Below are positions 19,436 through 29,897 of a DNA stretch of 64,000 bases, piece after piece (position 1 is the first letter of the stretch; each line of letters opens with the position of its first letter). The notes below the pieces were generated by a model. The model ran no database searches, was not told where the DNA came from, and worked only from the letters and a program-made list of their open reading frames with translations. Location of the stretch: NCBI GenBank assembly GCA_033344895.1, contig JAWPMN010000001.1, forward strand, positions 3,914,001 through 3,978,000, written 5' to 3'. Both the position numbers and the translations under genes were made by a program. This DNA comes from Alphaproteobacteria bacterium. Lineage in GTDB: Bacteria; Pseudomonadota; Alphaproteobacteria; UBA8366; Aestuariispiraceae.

Positions 19436-20110
19436 TCAGACAAACCGTTGTTCCGCCGTTAAAAAATGGTGAAATGCCGGCAGCCCGTCAAAGTGCCGCA
19501 CCGGTGGGCAATCGCGAAACTCTCCGGACAGATCGGGGTTGGGGTGAATCAGAATGGGGGTCATGCCTGCGGCATGGGCAATTTCCATATCGACGCTGGA
19601 ATCCCCCACGAAATAGACGGCCGGGCCGATCCCGCTTGGCTGGCCGTCCAGGGCCAGGATCGCAGGGTCCGGCGCGGGCTTGTCACGTGCGGCATCCCCC
19701 GCACCGATCAGTTTGCGGAAATAGGGCGTCCAGTTCAGGTGGTCCGCTTCCATTCGCAGATATCGCCCCTGCTTGTTCGAGACGACACCCTGCGGAATAC
19801 CTGCCTTCTGAATGGCTGACAGCATGCTTTCCGCGCCCGGGGCGGCAACCAGGGCATCAAGATGGACGGCCTCGAAACTGGCGTAGAAGACGTCCCGCGC
19901 CTCTTCCCAGCGATCCCCGAACATTTCAGGAAAACTGTCCCGCATCGACTTGCGGACGCGGGCCTTCGTATCCTCTAGCGTCCATTCTGCCATTTCCATA
20001 TGGCGGAACAGGCTGTTCATCGCGGCGTGGATGACCGGCCAGGTATCGACCAGCGTATTGTCCCAGTCATACAGGATCGCAGACGGGCGAGGCAGTACGG
20101 TATCGTGCAT
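19436..20110 (-). CDS. HAD family hydrolase, phosphoglycolate-phosphatase-like
   Basis: 224 residues. HAD motif I is YDWDNTLVDTW, motif II lies in GVVSNKQGRYL, and motifs III/IV are in DKPAPDPAIL and FVGDSSVDMEIAHAAG. An alpha-helical cap lies between motifs I and II, as in the Gph/PpaX subfamily. It begins 5 bases after trkA and probably belongs to that transcript. The substrate is unknown. Its position between trkA and hfq is an insertion into an otherwise conserved gene string, or a lineage-specific variant of it. Confidence 0.88.
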   Translation of the reverse strand: MHDTVLPRPSAILYDWDNTLVDTWPVIHAAMNSLFRHMEMAEWTLEDTKARVRKSMRDSFPEMFGDRWEEARDVFYASFEAVHLDALVAAPGAESMLSAIQKAGIPQGVVSNKQGRYLRMEADHLNWTPYFRKLIGAGDAARDKPAPDPAILALDGQPSGIGPAVYFVGDSSVDMEIAHAAGMTPILIHPNPDLSGEFRDCPPVRHFDGLPAFHHFLTAEQRFV

Positions 20111-20114
20111 TTTC

Positions 20115-21491
20115 CTAGAAATATTCGAGCCTTACGGCGAACATCTTTTCCATTTTCTTGACGGCCTGTGCCGCGGCCAGCAGTACCACGCGGTCCTTGG
20201 CGCGGACAACGGTATCCGGCCGCGGAATGATCACATCGTCGCCGCGAATGACAGCACCGACGATGACGCCATTCGGCAGTTTGGCATCCTTCAACTGCTC
20301 GCCGACCAGGCTTGACGTCTCCATCGCCTCCGCCTCGATCAGTTCCGCGAATCCGTCGCGCAGGCTGTGGACCTGACGAATGCGGCCGCGCCGGACATGC
20401 TGCAGGATGGTTGAGGCCGTGATTTCGCGCGGACTGACCACGACATCGATGCCAAGGGTCGTAATCAGCGGTCCGTATGAGTTCTTGTTGACCAGCGTGA
20501 TGGCCCTGTCGACGCCGTAACGCTTGCAGAGCAGCGAACACAGGATGTTGGTCTCGTCATCATCCGTGACGGCGACCACCGCCTCGGTATTCCGGATGCC
20601 GGCCTCTTCCAGGATCTCATGATCAAGGGCATCGCCCTGGATGACCACTGTCGTGGGCAATGCTTCCGCAACCTTCCTGGCCTGAACCTTGTCCATTTCG
20701 ACGATCTTGGCGGAATAGCCGTCGTTGCTCGCTTCCAGTTCCCCGGCCAGGGTCATGCCGATATTGCCGCCGCCGATGACGAGGATCTTGCGGGCTTCCT
20801 TCTCGTCATGGCCGAACACCGTCATGGCGCGCGGCACATGGCTGGTCTCGGCGATGAAATAGACCTCGTCCCCCGGCAGCATCTGGTCGTCGGAGGACGG
20901 GATCATCATGGTCTCGTCGCGGAAAATCGCCATTACGGTGATGTTCAGGTCCGGGAACAGCGAGGTCAGCTGCCGCAGCGGTGTATGAATGACCGGGCAT
21001 GTGTCGGTACAGCGAACGCCGATGACGCGGACCTTGTCGTCGCCCATCCGGATCATGTCGAACGCGCCCGGGGCCCGGATTCTGCGGGCTATGGCCCGTG
21101 CAACCTCTATCTCCGGGGAGATAATCACATCGATCGGCAGTTGGTCCCTGGCAAACAGATTGGACCAGATCGGGTTCAGATAGCTTTGCTGTCGAATGCG
21201 GGCGATCTTGGTCGGGACGTTGAACAGCGAATGCGCAACCTGACAGGCGATCATGTTGACCTCATCCGCGAAAGTCACGGCGATCAGCATGTTGGCATCC
21301 GCGGCCCCTGCCCGCTCCAGCACGTCCGGATGGGACGCGTGTCCGACAAAGGCCTGAACATCCAGCTGGTCATTGATTTTGCCGATCAATTCCGGCGATT
21401 GATCCACGACGGTGACGTCGTTGTCCTCACCGGAGAGATAGCGCGCAATGTGGAAGCCGACCTGACCGGCACCGCAAATGACGACTTTCAT
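20115..21491 (-). CDS. trkA: Trk system potassium uptake regulatory subunit TrkA
   Basis: 458 residues with two RCK units in tandem. The first NAD-binding segment is ICGAGQVGFHIARYLSGED, the second VIGGGNIGMTLAGELE near residue 232, each followed by a TrkA-C region. TrkA is the cytosolic nucleotide-binding subunit that gates the TrkH/TrkG channel. No trkH is in the window. It follows ntrX, the typical alphaproteobacterial order. Confidence 0.96.
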   Translation of the reverse strand: MKVVICGAGQVGFHIARYLSGEDNDVTVVDQSPELIGKINDQLDVQAFVGHASHPDVLERAGAADANMLIAVTFADEVNMIACQVAHSLFNVPTKIARIRQQSYLNPIWSNLFARDQLPIDVIISPEIEVARAIARRIRAPGAFDMIRMGDDKVRVIGVRCTDTCPVIHTPLRQLTSLFPDLNITVMAIFRDETMMIPSSDDQMLPGDEVYFIAETSHVPRAMTVFGHDEKEARKILVIGGGNIGMTLAGELEASNDGYSAKIVEMDKVQARKVAEALPTTVVIQGDALDHEILEEAGIRNTEAVVAVTDDDETNILCSLLCKRYGVDRAITLVNKNSYGPLITTLGIDVVVSPREITASTILQHVRRGRIRQVHSLRDGFAELIEAEAMETSSLVGEQLKDAKLPNGVIVGAVIRGDDVIIPRPDTVVRAKDRVVLLAAAQAVKKMEKMFAVRLEYF

Positions 21492-21536
21492 TGGTTTCTC
21501 ACTGGTTTTTCTGTTCAGCCGTTGCGACGGCGGGCG

Positions 21537-22943
21537 TCAATCCGTGGCGTCCTGCTTCGCCCGGTTGCTGGCCGCCACACCCAGCCCCTTCAGTTTCCGG
21601 TGCAAGGCGGCCCGGTCCATGCCGACGAATTCAGCTGTTCGGGAGATGTTGCCCCCGAAACGGGCCAGATGAAATACCAGATACTCGCGTTCGAAGGCCT
21701 CCCGGGCTTCCCGTAGCGGCAGGCCCATCACTTCCGGGGCGCGGTCCCAGCGTGAAACCGTGCTTTCCGCGCTGCCGATCGCGCTGGCGACTGCGTCCGC
21801 ACGGACCGGATCCTGCGGTCCCCCCGGCGCCATCAGCAGCAACCGTTCGATCACATTGGCCAGTTCCCAGACATTCCCGGGCCATTCATGACCCTGAAGT
21901 GCCGTCAGGGCGTCCGATGTCAGCGGCCTCGGGGAGCGCCCCTTTGCTGCGGCCGACCGTTCCATGAAATAGGTGGCCAGCAGCGGAATGTCCTCGCGAC
22001 GGTCCGACAGAGGCGGGACCTGCAACGGCACGACGTTCAGCCGGTAGAACAGATCTTCGCGGAACTTGCCCTGGGCGATCAGTTCCGTCAGGTCCTGGGA
22101 TGTCGTGGCCAGGACGCGGGTGTTCACCTCGACCCAGTTGTCGCCGCCGAGACGCTGAAAGCGACGGGAATGGAGAACGCGTACGATCTTCTGCTGGGTC
22201 GCCAAATCCATGTCGGCGACCTCATCCAGCAACAATGTGCCGCCATGGGCTTCCTCCAGAACGCCGATCTGTCGCCGGTTGTCGCCCCGCGCTTCGACGC
22301 CGAAAAGCGCCGCTTCCAGCGTGCTTTCGGTCAGCGATGCACAGGTCAGGACAACGAAACGGCCGTCCTTGCGCAAAGACCGGCTGTGCAAGACCCGGGC
22401 AACGGCGCCCTTCCCACTCCCTGGGGGCCCCGCGATCAACACGCGGCTGTCGGTCTGCGCGACCTTGTCTATGCCGCGCCGAACCTCGGCGATGGCGTGG
22501 GACTTTCCGACCAGATCGTCCAGCACGGCGTAGGGCGAGAGCTTCCGCAGAGACTCGTTTTCGTGTTTCAGACGCGCTTCGGACAGGGCCCGTTCGATCG
22601 TCAGCATCAGGACATCGGTCTTGAAGGGCTTGGAAATGAAATCGTAGGCGCCCTTCTTCGTCGCGTTGACCGCCATATCGAAGGTGCCGTGCCCGCTGAT
22701 CATGACGACGGGAAGGGTCGGATGGTCTCGCCGCACGATCTCCAGAATCTGAAGACCGTCATATTCGGAATTCGCCAGCCAGACATCGAGGATCATCAGC
22801 GACGGCTGCCGGTTCGCGACCTCCGCCAGCGCATCCGACGAATTCGACGCCTCGCGCGTCTGGTACCCTTCGTCTTCCAGGATGCCGGCGATCTGCATGC
22901 GGATATCCGCCTCGTCGTCGACGATGAGAATGTCGTATGCCAT
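21537..22943 (-). CDS. ntrX: nitrogen response regulator NtrX
   Basis: 468 residues. A receiver domain with phospho-acceptor Asp53 (LMILDVWLANSEYDG) is followed by an AAA+ domain (Walker A GPPGSGKGAVARVL, Walker B GTLLLDEVADM) and a Fis-type helix-turn-helix ending in ISRTAEFVGMDRAALHRKL. The sigma-54 contact loop GAFTGA is not present: the position reads EARGDNRRQ. The ATG used follows GGGGAGG and lies one base after the ntrY stop; an upstream in-frame ATG lies inside ntrY. Partner of NtrY. Confidence 0.95.
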   Translation of the reverse strand: MAYDILIVDDEADIRMQIAGILEDEGYQTREASNSSDALAEVANRQPSLMILDVWLANSEYDGLQILEIVRRDHPTLPVVMISGHGTFDMAVNATKKGAYDFISKPFKTDVLMLTIERALSEARLKHENESLRKLSPYAVLDDLVGKSHAIAEVRRGIDKVAQTDSRVLIAGPPGSGKGAVARVLHSRSLRKDGRFVVLTCASLTESTLEAALFGVEARGDNRRQIGVLEEAHGGTLLLDEVADMDLATQQKIVRVLHSRRFQRLGGDNWVEVNTRVLATTSQDLTELIAQGKFREDLFYRLNVVPLQVPPLSDRREDIPLLATYFMERSAAAKGRSPRPLTSDALTALQGHEWPGNVWELANVIERLLLMAPGGPQDPVRADAVASAIGSAESTVSRWDRAPEVMGLPLREAREAFEREYLVFHLARFGGNISRTAEFVGMDRAALHRKLKGLGVAASNRAKQDATD

Positions 22944-22944
22944 G

Positions 22945-25248
22945 TCAGGCCGCCTCCCCACCGGGCGGTACATCATTGTTCGTTTCCGTGGATCCCAACG
23001 GCAGGGTCAGCGTGATCAGTGCACCGCCTCCCGGTGCGTCGTCCAACTGCAAGCTTCCGCCATGGTCTTCCATGATCTTCTTCACGATCGCCAGGCCCAG
23101 GCCCGTTCCCTTCCTGCGGGTCGTCACATAGGGCTCCGTCAAACGCTCCCGTTCCGCAGTCGGCAGGCCCTTCCCGTTATCTTGAATCGCAATTCGAACA
23201 TGCCTGTCGTCAGCCTCTATTGAAAGCCCTATGCGGCCGCCGGGTTCTTCAGAGACCGGGCGTCCCTCGGCCTCCGCAATTTCGAAACGCCCTTCGATTG
23301 CATCATGGGCATTCTGAAGCAGATTCGTCATGACCTGGCTAAGCTGGCGGCCGTCGCAGCGGATCACCAGCGGCACCTCCGGCCCGTCAAATGTGTAGTC
23401 GACATCGGCGTTGGCATTGCGCTGCAGAAACAGGGATTGCCGGCAGATATCCACGATGTCCTGATCGCGCATAGTCGGCGCCGGCATGCGGGCGAAGGAC
23501 GAGAATTCGTCCACCATCCGACCGATATCGTCGACCTGTCGCACGATGGTATCGATACAGGTCTCGAAGACATGCGGGTCCGTCGTAACTTCCTTGCGGT
23601 ACTTCCGCTTGAGGCGTTCTGCCGACAGTTGGATCGGGGTCAGCGGATTCTTGATCTCGTGGGCGATGCGGCGGGCAACGTCGGCCCAGGCCGCCTTGCG
23701 CTGCGCGGAAACAAGCGGTGAAACATCGTCGAAAGTGGCAACATATCCCTGCACCTGACCGTCGTCCTGCTCGACCACGATGCGTACGAACAGGGTGCGC
23801 GTCTCTCCTTGCACCGTCAGGCGGATTTGCGCTTCGACCGGGCGCCCAGGCGTTGAATTGCGTGCCTGATCCATGGATTCCTGCAGTTCCGGCAGGATAT
23901 CCGTCAGTTTTTCTCCGATCAGCGCGTGCGGCGCCATGGCGAGGAGTTCGCTGGCGCGGCGGTTCGGCAGATCGATCCGCCCGTTCCGGTCCAGCCCCAG
24001 AACACCGGCACTCACGCCGGACAAGACCGCCTCGGAAAACCGTCGCCTGCCGTCGATCTGCCGATTTGCCTCCATGAGCTCATTGTGCTGCGACCGCAAT
24101 TGCGAGGTCATGCGGTTGAAGGCGCGGCTCAACAGGGCCAATTCGTCCTCCCCGGCGATTTCAGACACACGGGCGTCCAGATCCCCTGCCCGCACCTGTT
24201 CGGTGGCTCCAATCAGGGCGCTGATCGGGGAGGACAATTGCGTCGCCAGGGTCAGCCCGATCCAGATGGCCGAGAGCAGCAGCAAAAGCGCCACCACGAC
24301 AAAGGCCAGCGCGAAGGACAGTTGGATGTCGGACCGCTGCGATTCCAGGCGTTCGAACTGCGCCGCAGCGCCGCGAACCTGCTCGATCCGGGACAGAACC
24401 TGCGGGTCCACCAGTCGGCCGATGTAAAGATACATGTCAGCGAAGGCGTCGAGCTTCAGCAGGGCCCGTACGCGGTCATCCGCCCCGCCGGTCAGCACGA
24501 CAATTTCGCCGTTGGATGCCGCCAGCAGGTCGCGGGAATCGATCGGCTCGAACTCCAGAACTATGGTCAGGCCGGCGCGGGCCACGACTTCCCGTGTGGT
24601 TCCCTGAAAGACGATGGCTTCACTCAGCTCCCGCACCCGGCGTTGGATTTCCAGGGTTCGGTTGAACAGGGGCGGGTTCAGTTGCAGTTGCCGTGCGTCG
24701 CGATTGAGGTCACGTGCCATGCGCAATGCATCTGCGCGGATGTTGTTCCTGTGTTCGACAAGATAGGCCTCCGCCACGGCGCGACTCTCGTTTACGGCCG
24801 TACGCACGCGTTCGCTGAACCAGCTTTCGATCCCCAGGTCGAAGAACAGCAGGGAGAACGTCGAAACGATGATGGCCGGCGTCACGGAAAGTGCTGCGAA
24901 CAGTGCCACCAGCCGGACATGCAGCCTTGACCCGGCCGAGCCGCGACGTCTTTCGGACCACAACGCCACGATCCGGCGGGCGACGATGAAGCCGAGCAGC
25001 AGCATGATGACCAGGTCGACATAGACCATGACCACCAGCGTATCGGGGTCGCCGCCCAGCGGCGGCACACCGGTAAAGGCAGCATAGGTCCCGAAACCCG
25101 CGAGTACCGCGAGCGACATCAAGGCAATGCCGAGAATACGGGAAATCCTCTTCGATCCAGAAAGACGCTCTATCCGCGCTGCCAGCCCGCCCTTTCGAAC
25201 GGGCGCGTCGCGTGTCTGGGATGCGCTGTTTCCAGATTCAATCTTCAT
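22945..25248 (-). CDS. ntrY: membrane sensor histidine kinase NtrY
   Basis: 767 residues. Several N-terminal transmembrane helices flank an extracytoplasmic region and are followed by a HAMP domain (near PISALIGATEQVRAGDLDAR), a PAS domain, a HisKA domain with His530 in AHEIKNPLTPIQ, and an ATPase domain with NLLQNAHDAIE and GTGLGLAIVKKIMEDHGG. Organisation and neighbours identify it as NtrY, which phosphorylates NtrX in response to nitrogen or redox state in related bacteria. It is 60 bases downstream of ntrC. Confidence 0.96.
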   Translation of the reverse strand: MKIESGNSASQTRDAPVRKGGLAARIERLSGSKRISRILGIALMSLAVLAGFGTYAAFTGVPPLGGDPDTLVVMVYVDLVIMLLLGFIVARRIVALWSERRRGSAGSRLHVRLVALFAALSVTPAIIVSTFSLLFFDLGIESWFSERVRTAVNESRAVAEAYLVEHRNNIRADALRMARDLNRDARQLQLNPPLFNRTLEIQRRVRELSEAIVFQGTTREVVARAGLTIVLEFEPIDSRDLLAASNGEIVVLTGGADDRVRALLKLDAFADMYLYIGRLVDPQVLSRIEQVRGAAAQFERLESQRSDIQLSFALAFVVVALLLLLSAIWIGLTLATQLSSPISALIGATEQVRAGDLDARVSEIAGEDELALLSRAFNRMTSQLRSQHNELMEANRQIDGRRRFSEAVLSGVSAGVLGLDRNGRIDLPNRRASELLAMAPHALIGEKLTDILPELQESMDQARNSTPGRPVEAQIRLTVQGETRTLFVRIVVEQDDGQVQGYVATFDDVSPLVSAQRKAAWADVARRIAHEIKNPLTPIQLSAERLKRKYRKEVTTDPHVFETCIDTIVRQVDDIGRMVDEFSSFARMPAPTMRDQDIVDICRQSLFLQRNANADVDYTFDGPEVPLVIRCDGRQLSQVMTNLLQNAHDAIEGRFEIAEAEGRPVSEEPGGRIGLSIEADDRHVRIAIQDNGKGLPTAERERLTEPYVTTRRKGTGLGLAIVKKIMEDHGGSLQLDDAPGGGALITLTLPLGSTETNNDVPPGGEAA

Positions 25249-25308
25249 GACCGGGGAAGGTTTAACATGGTTTGTCCCAACCCCGGCAAGCGCGATTGCG
25301 CGGCGGCA

Positions 25309-26766
25309 TCATTCGTCGCGGCTGCCGCGAACGACCGTTATGTCCAGGTCGCGAATCTTCTTGCGCAGCGTATTGCGGTTCAACCCCAGAAGCTCTGCCG
25401 TTCGCACCTGATTACCGCGGGTCGCCTTGAGGCAGACCTCAATCAGCGGACGCTCGATCTCCCTCAGAATGCGGGCATGCAGCCCGGCCGCGGGCAGATG
25501 ATCCCCATGGGCGTCGAAATAGGCGACGATATGCTTGCGAACGGACTCGGACAGGTTGTCCGATTCGGAGGACATGGCATCCTCTGGATCGGCAAAGTTC
25601 GGCGTCTCGCCCAGTTCTGCCTCGATGATTTCCTGATCGATCCGGTCCTGGGCATAGAGCGCCGCCAACCGGCGAACGAGATTTTCCAGTTCCCGCACAT
25701 TGCCGGGCCAGCGATGGCGCGTCAGGCGTTCCATTGCCGATTCCGTCAGGGTCTTCTGCGGCAGTCCGCTGTCCGCCGCCTGTGCCAGGAAATGACGGAC
25801 CAGATCCGGCACATCCTCGCGGCGTTCGCGCAGCGGCGGTAAGCGGATCGGTACGACATTCAGCCGGTAGTACAGGTCTTCCCGAAACAGTCCCTGAGAC
25901 ACGAGCTGTCGCAGGTCACGGTGGGTAGCGGCAACGATTCGGATATCCGTCTTGATCGGGTTGCGCCCGCCGACCATCGTGTATTCGCTTTCCTGCAATA
26001 CGCGCAGGAGGCGGGTCTGGGCCTCCAGCGGCATGTCGCCGATCTCGTCCAGGAACAGCGTGCCGCCGTCGGCCAGTTCGAAGCGGCCGGACTTGCGCTG
26101 TGTCGCCCCGGTAAAGGCGCCCTTTTCATGGCCAAAGAGTTCGCTTTCGATCAGGTCGCGCGGAATCGCCGCCATGTTGACCGCGATGAACGGTCCGTTC
26201 TTCCGTCTGGAAAAGTCATGCAACGCGCGGGCGACCAGTTCCTTGCCGGTCCCGGATTCCCCGGTGATCAGAACCGACAGGTCAGTGCCGGTCAGTCGGG
26301 CGATAACGCGATAGACGTCCTGCATGGCCGGTGACCGACCGATCAGCGGCAGCGGGTCTTCCGATTCCTGATGCGGCGCAATATCCCCCGGCGCTTCGGC
26401 CTGCGACTTCAGGGCACGGCGGACAGTATCGACCAGATTGGTCAGATCGAACGGTTTCGGCAGATATTCGAAGGCGCCCCGTTCGGTCGCCTGGACCGCG
26501 GTCAGCAGAGTGTTGCGCGCACTCATGGCGATGACCCGTAGGTCCGGCCTGATCTTTCGGATCTGGGGGATCAGGTCCAGCCCGTTGCCGTCCGGCATGA
26601 CCACGTCCGTCACCACAAGGTCGCCCTCGCCTTCCGACACCCATCGCCACAGGGTTGCCGCGTTACCGGTCGTGCGGACTTCGTACCCATGACGGGCCAG
26701 CGCGTGGCTTACCACGGTTCGGATGGCACGGTCGTCATCCGCGACCAGGATCGTTTCCCCCGCCAT
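25309..26766 (-). CDS. ntrC: nitrogen regulation protein NR(I), NtrC
   Basis: 485 residues. Receiver domain with Asp54 ([12 protein letters not shown]), sigma-54 interaction AAA+ domain with [16 protein letters not shown] and the intact loop [16 protein letters not shown], and a Fis-type DNA-binding end ([20 protein letters not shown]). Phospho-NtrC activates sigma-54 promoters of nitrogen-scavenging genes. It starts 2 bases after the ntrB stop. Confidence 0.98.
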   Translation of the reverse strand: MAGETILVADDDRAIRTVVSHALARHGYEVRTTGNAATLWRWVSEGEGDLVVTDVVMPDGNGLDLIPQIRKIRPDLRVIAMSARNTLLTAVQATERGAFEYLPKPFDLTNLVDTVRRALKSQAEAPGDIAPHQESEDPLPLIGRSPAMQDVYRVIARLTGTDLSVLITGESGTGKELVARALHDFSRRKNGPFIAVNMAAIPRDLIESELFGHEKGAFTGATQRKSGRFELADGGTLFLDEIGDMPLEAQTRLLRVLQESEYTMVGGRNPIKTDIRIVAATHRDLRQLVSQGLFREDLYYRLNVVPIRLPPLRERREDVPDLVRHFLAQAADSGLPQKTLTESAMERLTRHRWPGNVRELENLVRRLAALYAQDRIDQEIIEAELGETPNFADPEDAMSSESDNLSESVRKHIVAYFDAHGDHLPAAGLHARILREIERPLIEVCLKATRGNQVRTAELLGLNRNTLRKKIRDLDITVVRGSRDE

Positions 26767-26768
26767 GA

Positions 26769-27911
26769 TCAGTCGCCTTTCCCATCCGGTACCGGCGCAT
26801 TTTCGCGCAGAACCGGCATCATGACATTGAACTGAGTGCGGCGCGGGCGGCTTTCGAAATCGATGACGCCGCCATGTTCCGAAACCAGTTTTGCGACCAG
26901 AGCGAGGCCCAGCCCGGACCCGCCGGATTTGGTTGTTATGAACGGTTCGAACAGATGCGGGCGCAGATCGTCGGGAATGCCAGGACCATTGTCGCGGATG
27001 GAAATGACCAGCGGCAAATGCATGCGGGCCTCGATACCCGGTACTGCCAGGCGAATGCCATGGCGATAGGCGGTGGTAACCGTGATCTCGCCTTCCAGGC
27101 CTTCGCCTTCCGAGGCGGCTTCCGCTGCGTTCTTAACCAGATTGAGGAAGATCTGAACCAACTGGTCCCGGTCGCCGAGTACGGGCGGCAGGGAGGGGTC
27201 ATAGGATGCAACCAGGCGCATCCCTCTGGCGAACCCGTTGCGCGCAATGTCGAGGACGCGGTCCAGGACCTCATGAATGTTGACGGGCGCCCGCTCCAGA
27301 TTGGGCCGATCCGAGAAGATCTCCATACGGTCCAGCAGTTTGACGATGCGATCGGTCTCTTCGGTGATCAGCTTGGTCAGTTGCCGGTCTTCGGCGGGGA
27401 CCATGGTCTCCAGAAGCTGCGCCGCCCCCCGAATGCCGGATAGTGGGTTCTTGACTTCATGGGCCAGCATCGCCGCCAGGGCGGTCACCGACCGAACGGC
27501 GCCTCGTTGTGTCAGGGCGTGGTCGATCTTGCCGGCGATCGAGTGTTCTTTGATGGTGATGACCACACTGTCCTGGCGATCCGTCAGCGGCGCCGCGTCG
27601 ACTGTGACCGTGTGATTGCCGATGCGCGGTGTCGACAGGCGGACACCGTGAACGGTCATTGAACTCCCAACCCGGCGGGCCCTGTCGACCGCCGCCAGGA
27701 TCGGGCTGTCATGGGGGATCAGGTCCTGCAGATTGACGCCGCTGAGAACGGCCTCCGACCCCTGAAGAAAGCTCTGACCGGCGGCGTTCAGGTAGCTGAC
27801 ATTGCCCGTGGCATCGACCACGATGACCGGCTCGGGCAGCGAATCCATGATGCTGTCGATGCTGGGACGCTCCGGGCCGCCACCGAAGGTGTTCTTGATC
27901 GCCTTCAACAT
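26769..27911 (-). CDS. ntrB: nitrogen regulation histidine kinase NtrB
   Basis: 380 residues, soluble. An N-terminal PAS domain ([18 protein letters not shown]) is followed by HisKA with His151 in [17 protein letters not shown] and an HATPase domain ([36 protein letters not shown]). It controls NtrC under PII input. Its ATG shares a base with the dusB stop (TGATG). Confidence 0.97.
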   Translation of the reverse strand: MLKAIKNTFGGGPERPSIDSIMDSLPEPVIVVDATGNVSYLNAAGQSFLQGSEAVLSGVNLQDLIPHDSPILAAVDRARRVGSSMTVHGVRLSTPRIGNHTVTVDAAPLTDRQDSVVITIKEHSIAGKIDHALTQRGAVRSVTALAAMLAHEVKNPLSGIRGAAQLLETMVPAEDRQLTKLITEETDRIVKLLDRMEIFSDRPNLERAPVNIHEVLDRVLDIARNGFARGMRLVASYDPSLPPVLGDRDQLVQIFLNLVKNAAEAASEGEGLEGEITVTTAYRHGIRLAVPGIEARMHLPLVISIRDNGPGIPDDLRPHLFEPFITTKSGGSGLGLALVAKLVSEHGGVIDFESRPRRTQFNVMMPVLRENAPVPDGKGD

Positions 27912-28936
27912 CAGGCGGCCTCCGCCAGATCCGCGGCAGCGGCAAAGGCCCGTTTCAACGTATCAACCACCGCTTCCGGGCATTCCGCCGCCATCGCTTC
28001 GGCCCGTAGCGCGGCGGCACCGGGAACGTCGGCAATGGACCAGGCGATATGCTTGCGTGCCATTCGCAGGCCGCGGTCCGCACCGTGGTAGCGCAGGATT
28101 TCATCGAGGTGCCATAGCAGGATTTCGCAGCGGCGCGCGGTCGGCGGATCGCCGCGACGTTCGCCGGTCCGGAAATAGGTTGCGGCATGCCCCAGAAACC
28201 AGGGTCGACCCTGTGCCGCGCGGCCGATCATGACGCCATCCGCGCCGGATTCCGACAGGCAGCGGTCAACTGCGTCGAAATCGGTCATGTCGCCATTTGC
28301 GATGACCGGGATTGTCACGGCCTGCTTGACCGAGCGGATGAAGCCCCAATCGGCGCGTCCGGTATATTTCTGCTCGCGCGTCCTGCCATGAACCGTGACC
28401 AGTTGAATGCCGGCGTTTTCCGCGCGCCGAGCGAATTCCGGGGCGTTGCGGCTGTCGTCGTCCCAACCGGTACGCATCTTGACCGTCACCGGGACATCGA
28501 CCGCGGCGACAACGGCGTCGACGATGCGCAATGCCTGGTCCAGATCCCGCATCAGCGCCGACCCGCACAGTTTGCGGGTCACCTTCTTGGCCGGGCAGCC
28601 AAAGTTCAGATCGACAATATCGGCGCCAAGGTCCGCGCAGAGCTTTGCCGCCTCCGCCATGGTCGCAGGGTCGTGACCGGCCAGTTGGACGATATGCGGC
28701 GTGTCGTCATCCAGGGCTTCCGCCCGTTTCAGCGTGCCGCGGGTTTCGCGGATGGCTTCGCTGCTGGCGATCATCTCGGATACGACAACCGGGGCGCCGA
28801 GCGCCCGCGCAACGGTCCGGAAAGGAAGATCCGTCACCCCCGACATCGGTGCGAGATAGACCGGGGTATCGATGGCGACCGGGCCCACGCTCAACGGCGC
28901 GCCCTTCGGATATGTGCCGATTTTTTGCGCAGGCAT
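27911..28936 (-). CDS. dusB: tRNA-dihydrouridine synthase B (NifR3 family)
   Basis: 341 residues. An FMN-dependent enzyme that reduces uridines in the tRNA D-loop. LAPMSGVTDLPFR opens the TIM barrel, NFGCPAKKVTRKLCGSAL holds the catalytic Cys, and NGDMTDFDAV and GVMIGRAAQGRPW are phosphate-binding segments. First gene of the classic nifR3-ntrBC unit. Confidence 0.97.
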   Translation of the reverse strand: MPAQKIGTYPKGAPLSVGPVAIDTPVYLAPMSGVTDLPFRTVARALGAPVVVSEMIASSEAIRETRGTLKRAEALDDDTPHIVQLAGHDPATMAEAAKLCADLGADIVDLNFGCPAKKVTRKLCGSALMRDLDQALRIVDAVVAAVDVPVTVKMRTGWDDDSRNAPEFARRAENAGIQLVTVHGRTREQKYTGRADWGFIRSVKQAVTIPVIANGDMTDFDAVDRCLSESGADGVMIGRAAQGRPWFLGHAATYFRTGERRGDPPTARRCEILLWHLDEILRYHGADRGLRMARKHIAWSIADVPGAAALRAEAMAAECPEAVVDTLKRAFAAAADLAEAA

Positions 28937-29034
28937 TTGGTCAGCTCAAACTTTAGGCAATTTTCCCGATAGCGCTTGTACCCCTGCTTGCGCGGAAGCA
29001 CCAGAGGTAAATCTGACGCAGGATTGCGAGCTCG

Positions 29035-29829
29035 CTAGCCGACCAGAATGTCCGAGACGAATTTGACGCCCGGATAGGCCATCGTGACGAGCAGATAGGA
29101 AATCATGACGACGCGGGCCGCGCGGCGTCCGCGCAAACCGCTGAAGCGCTGAAGCGCCAGCAGCAGGCCGATCACCAGAAACGCCGCCAGGGTCAGAAGT
29201 GTCTTATGGTCCGCTTCGAGAAGCGGCTGGGCGCGCTGAATGTGTATGGCGACCCCGGAGGCAAGGCCAAGGGCCAGCACGACCTCGGATACCACCATCA
29301 ACCTGTCCTGCAGCCGTTCGCTTTCCGCCACGGGGGGCAGCAGCGCGGCAAGACCGTTCTGGGTTTTTGCCTTGAGCGACCTTTCCTTCAGGAAAACGGC
29401 AAGGGCCGCCACCGCCGCGACGGTAATAAGGGCATAGGTCGAGACAGCGACGACGATATGGACGGCAAGCCAAGCGCCCGGCGCATCTGTCATGGGCTGG
29501 CCGTCGTGACTCGTCAGGATCGCAATCAGGATCGACAGGCCCAGATACGGCAGGACCAGTGCCGCCATCCGACGGGCAGTCCGGGAAAGGACTGCGAGGC
29601 ATCCGAAAAGTATCAACGTCGCGGACGCGGAAACCCAGACCGTGAAGGCAAAATCGGTGCGCCATCCGGACTGAACGGCGGCAAGACACAGAAGCGCCGG
29701 GCCAACCGCCGCCAGGACCAGTGCTGGTAAAAGCAAGGCGCCTCGGCCGCCCGGACGGACAGCCAACCACATTGCCGGCAACAGGCAGGCCAAAGCGGCT
29801 ATTTGAAAGATCGGCGACTCCGCTAGCAT
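29035..29829 (-). CDS. CcsA/YpjD-like cytochrome c assembly family membrane protein
   Basis: 264 residues with about eight hydrophobic helices. WLAVHIVVAVSTYALITVAA and the conserved DHKTLLTLAAFLVIGLLL segment match the inner-membrane YpjD/HemX-like branch of the cytochrome c assembly superfamily. A role in haem handling or cytochrome maturation is presumed from the family; E. coli YpjD has no firm function. No ffh or corC gene, its usual neighbour elsewhere, is seen here. It is divergent from ispDF. Confidence 0.82.
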   Translation of the reverse strand: MLAESPIFQIAALACLLPAMWLAVRPGGRGALLLPALVLAAVGPALLCLAAVQSGWRTDFAFTVWVSASATLILFGCLAVLSRTARRMAALVLPYLGLSILIAILTSHDGQPMTDAPGAWLAVHIVVAVSTYALITVAAVAALAVFLKERSLKAKTQNGLAALLPPVAESERLQDRLMVVSEVVLALGLASGVAIHIQRAQPLLEADHKTLLTLAAFLVIGLLLALQRFSGLRGRRAARVVMISYLLVTMAYPGVKFVSDILVG

Positions 29830-29897
29830 GCCGCGCTATATATCACCGGGTGAGCCGCCCTGAAATGCCTTCCTCCGAGCCTGTCCCGAGAGATTGA

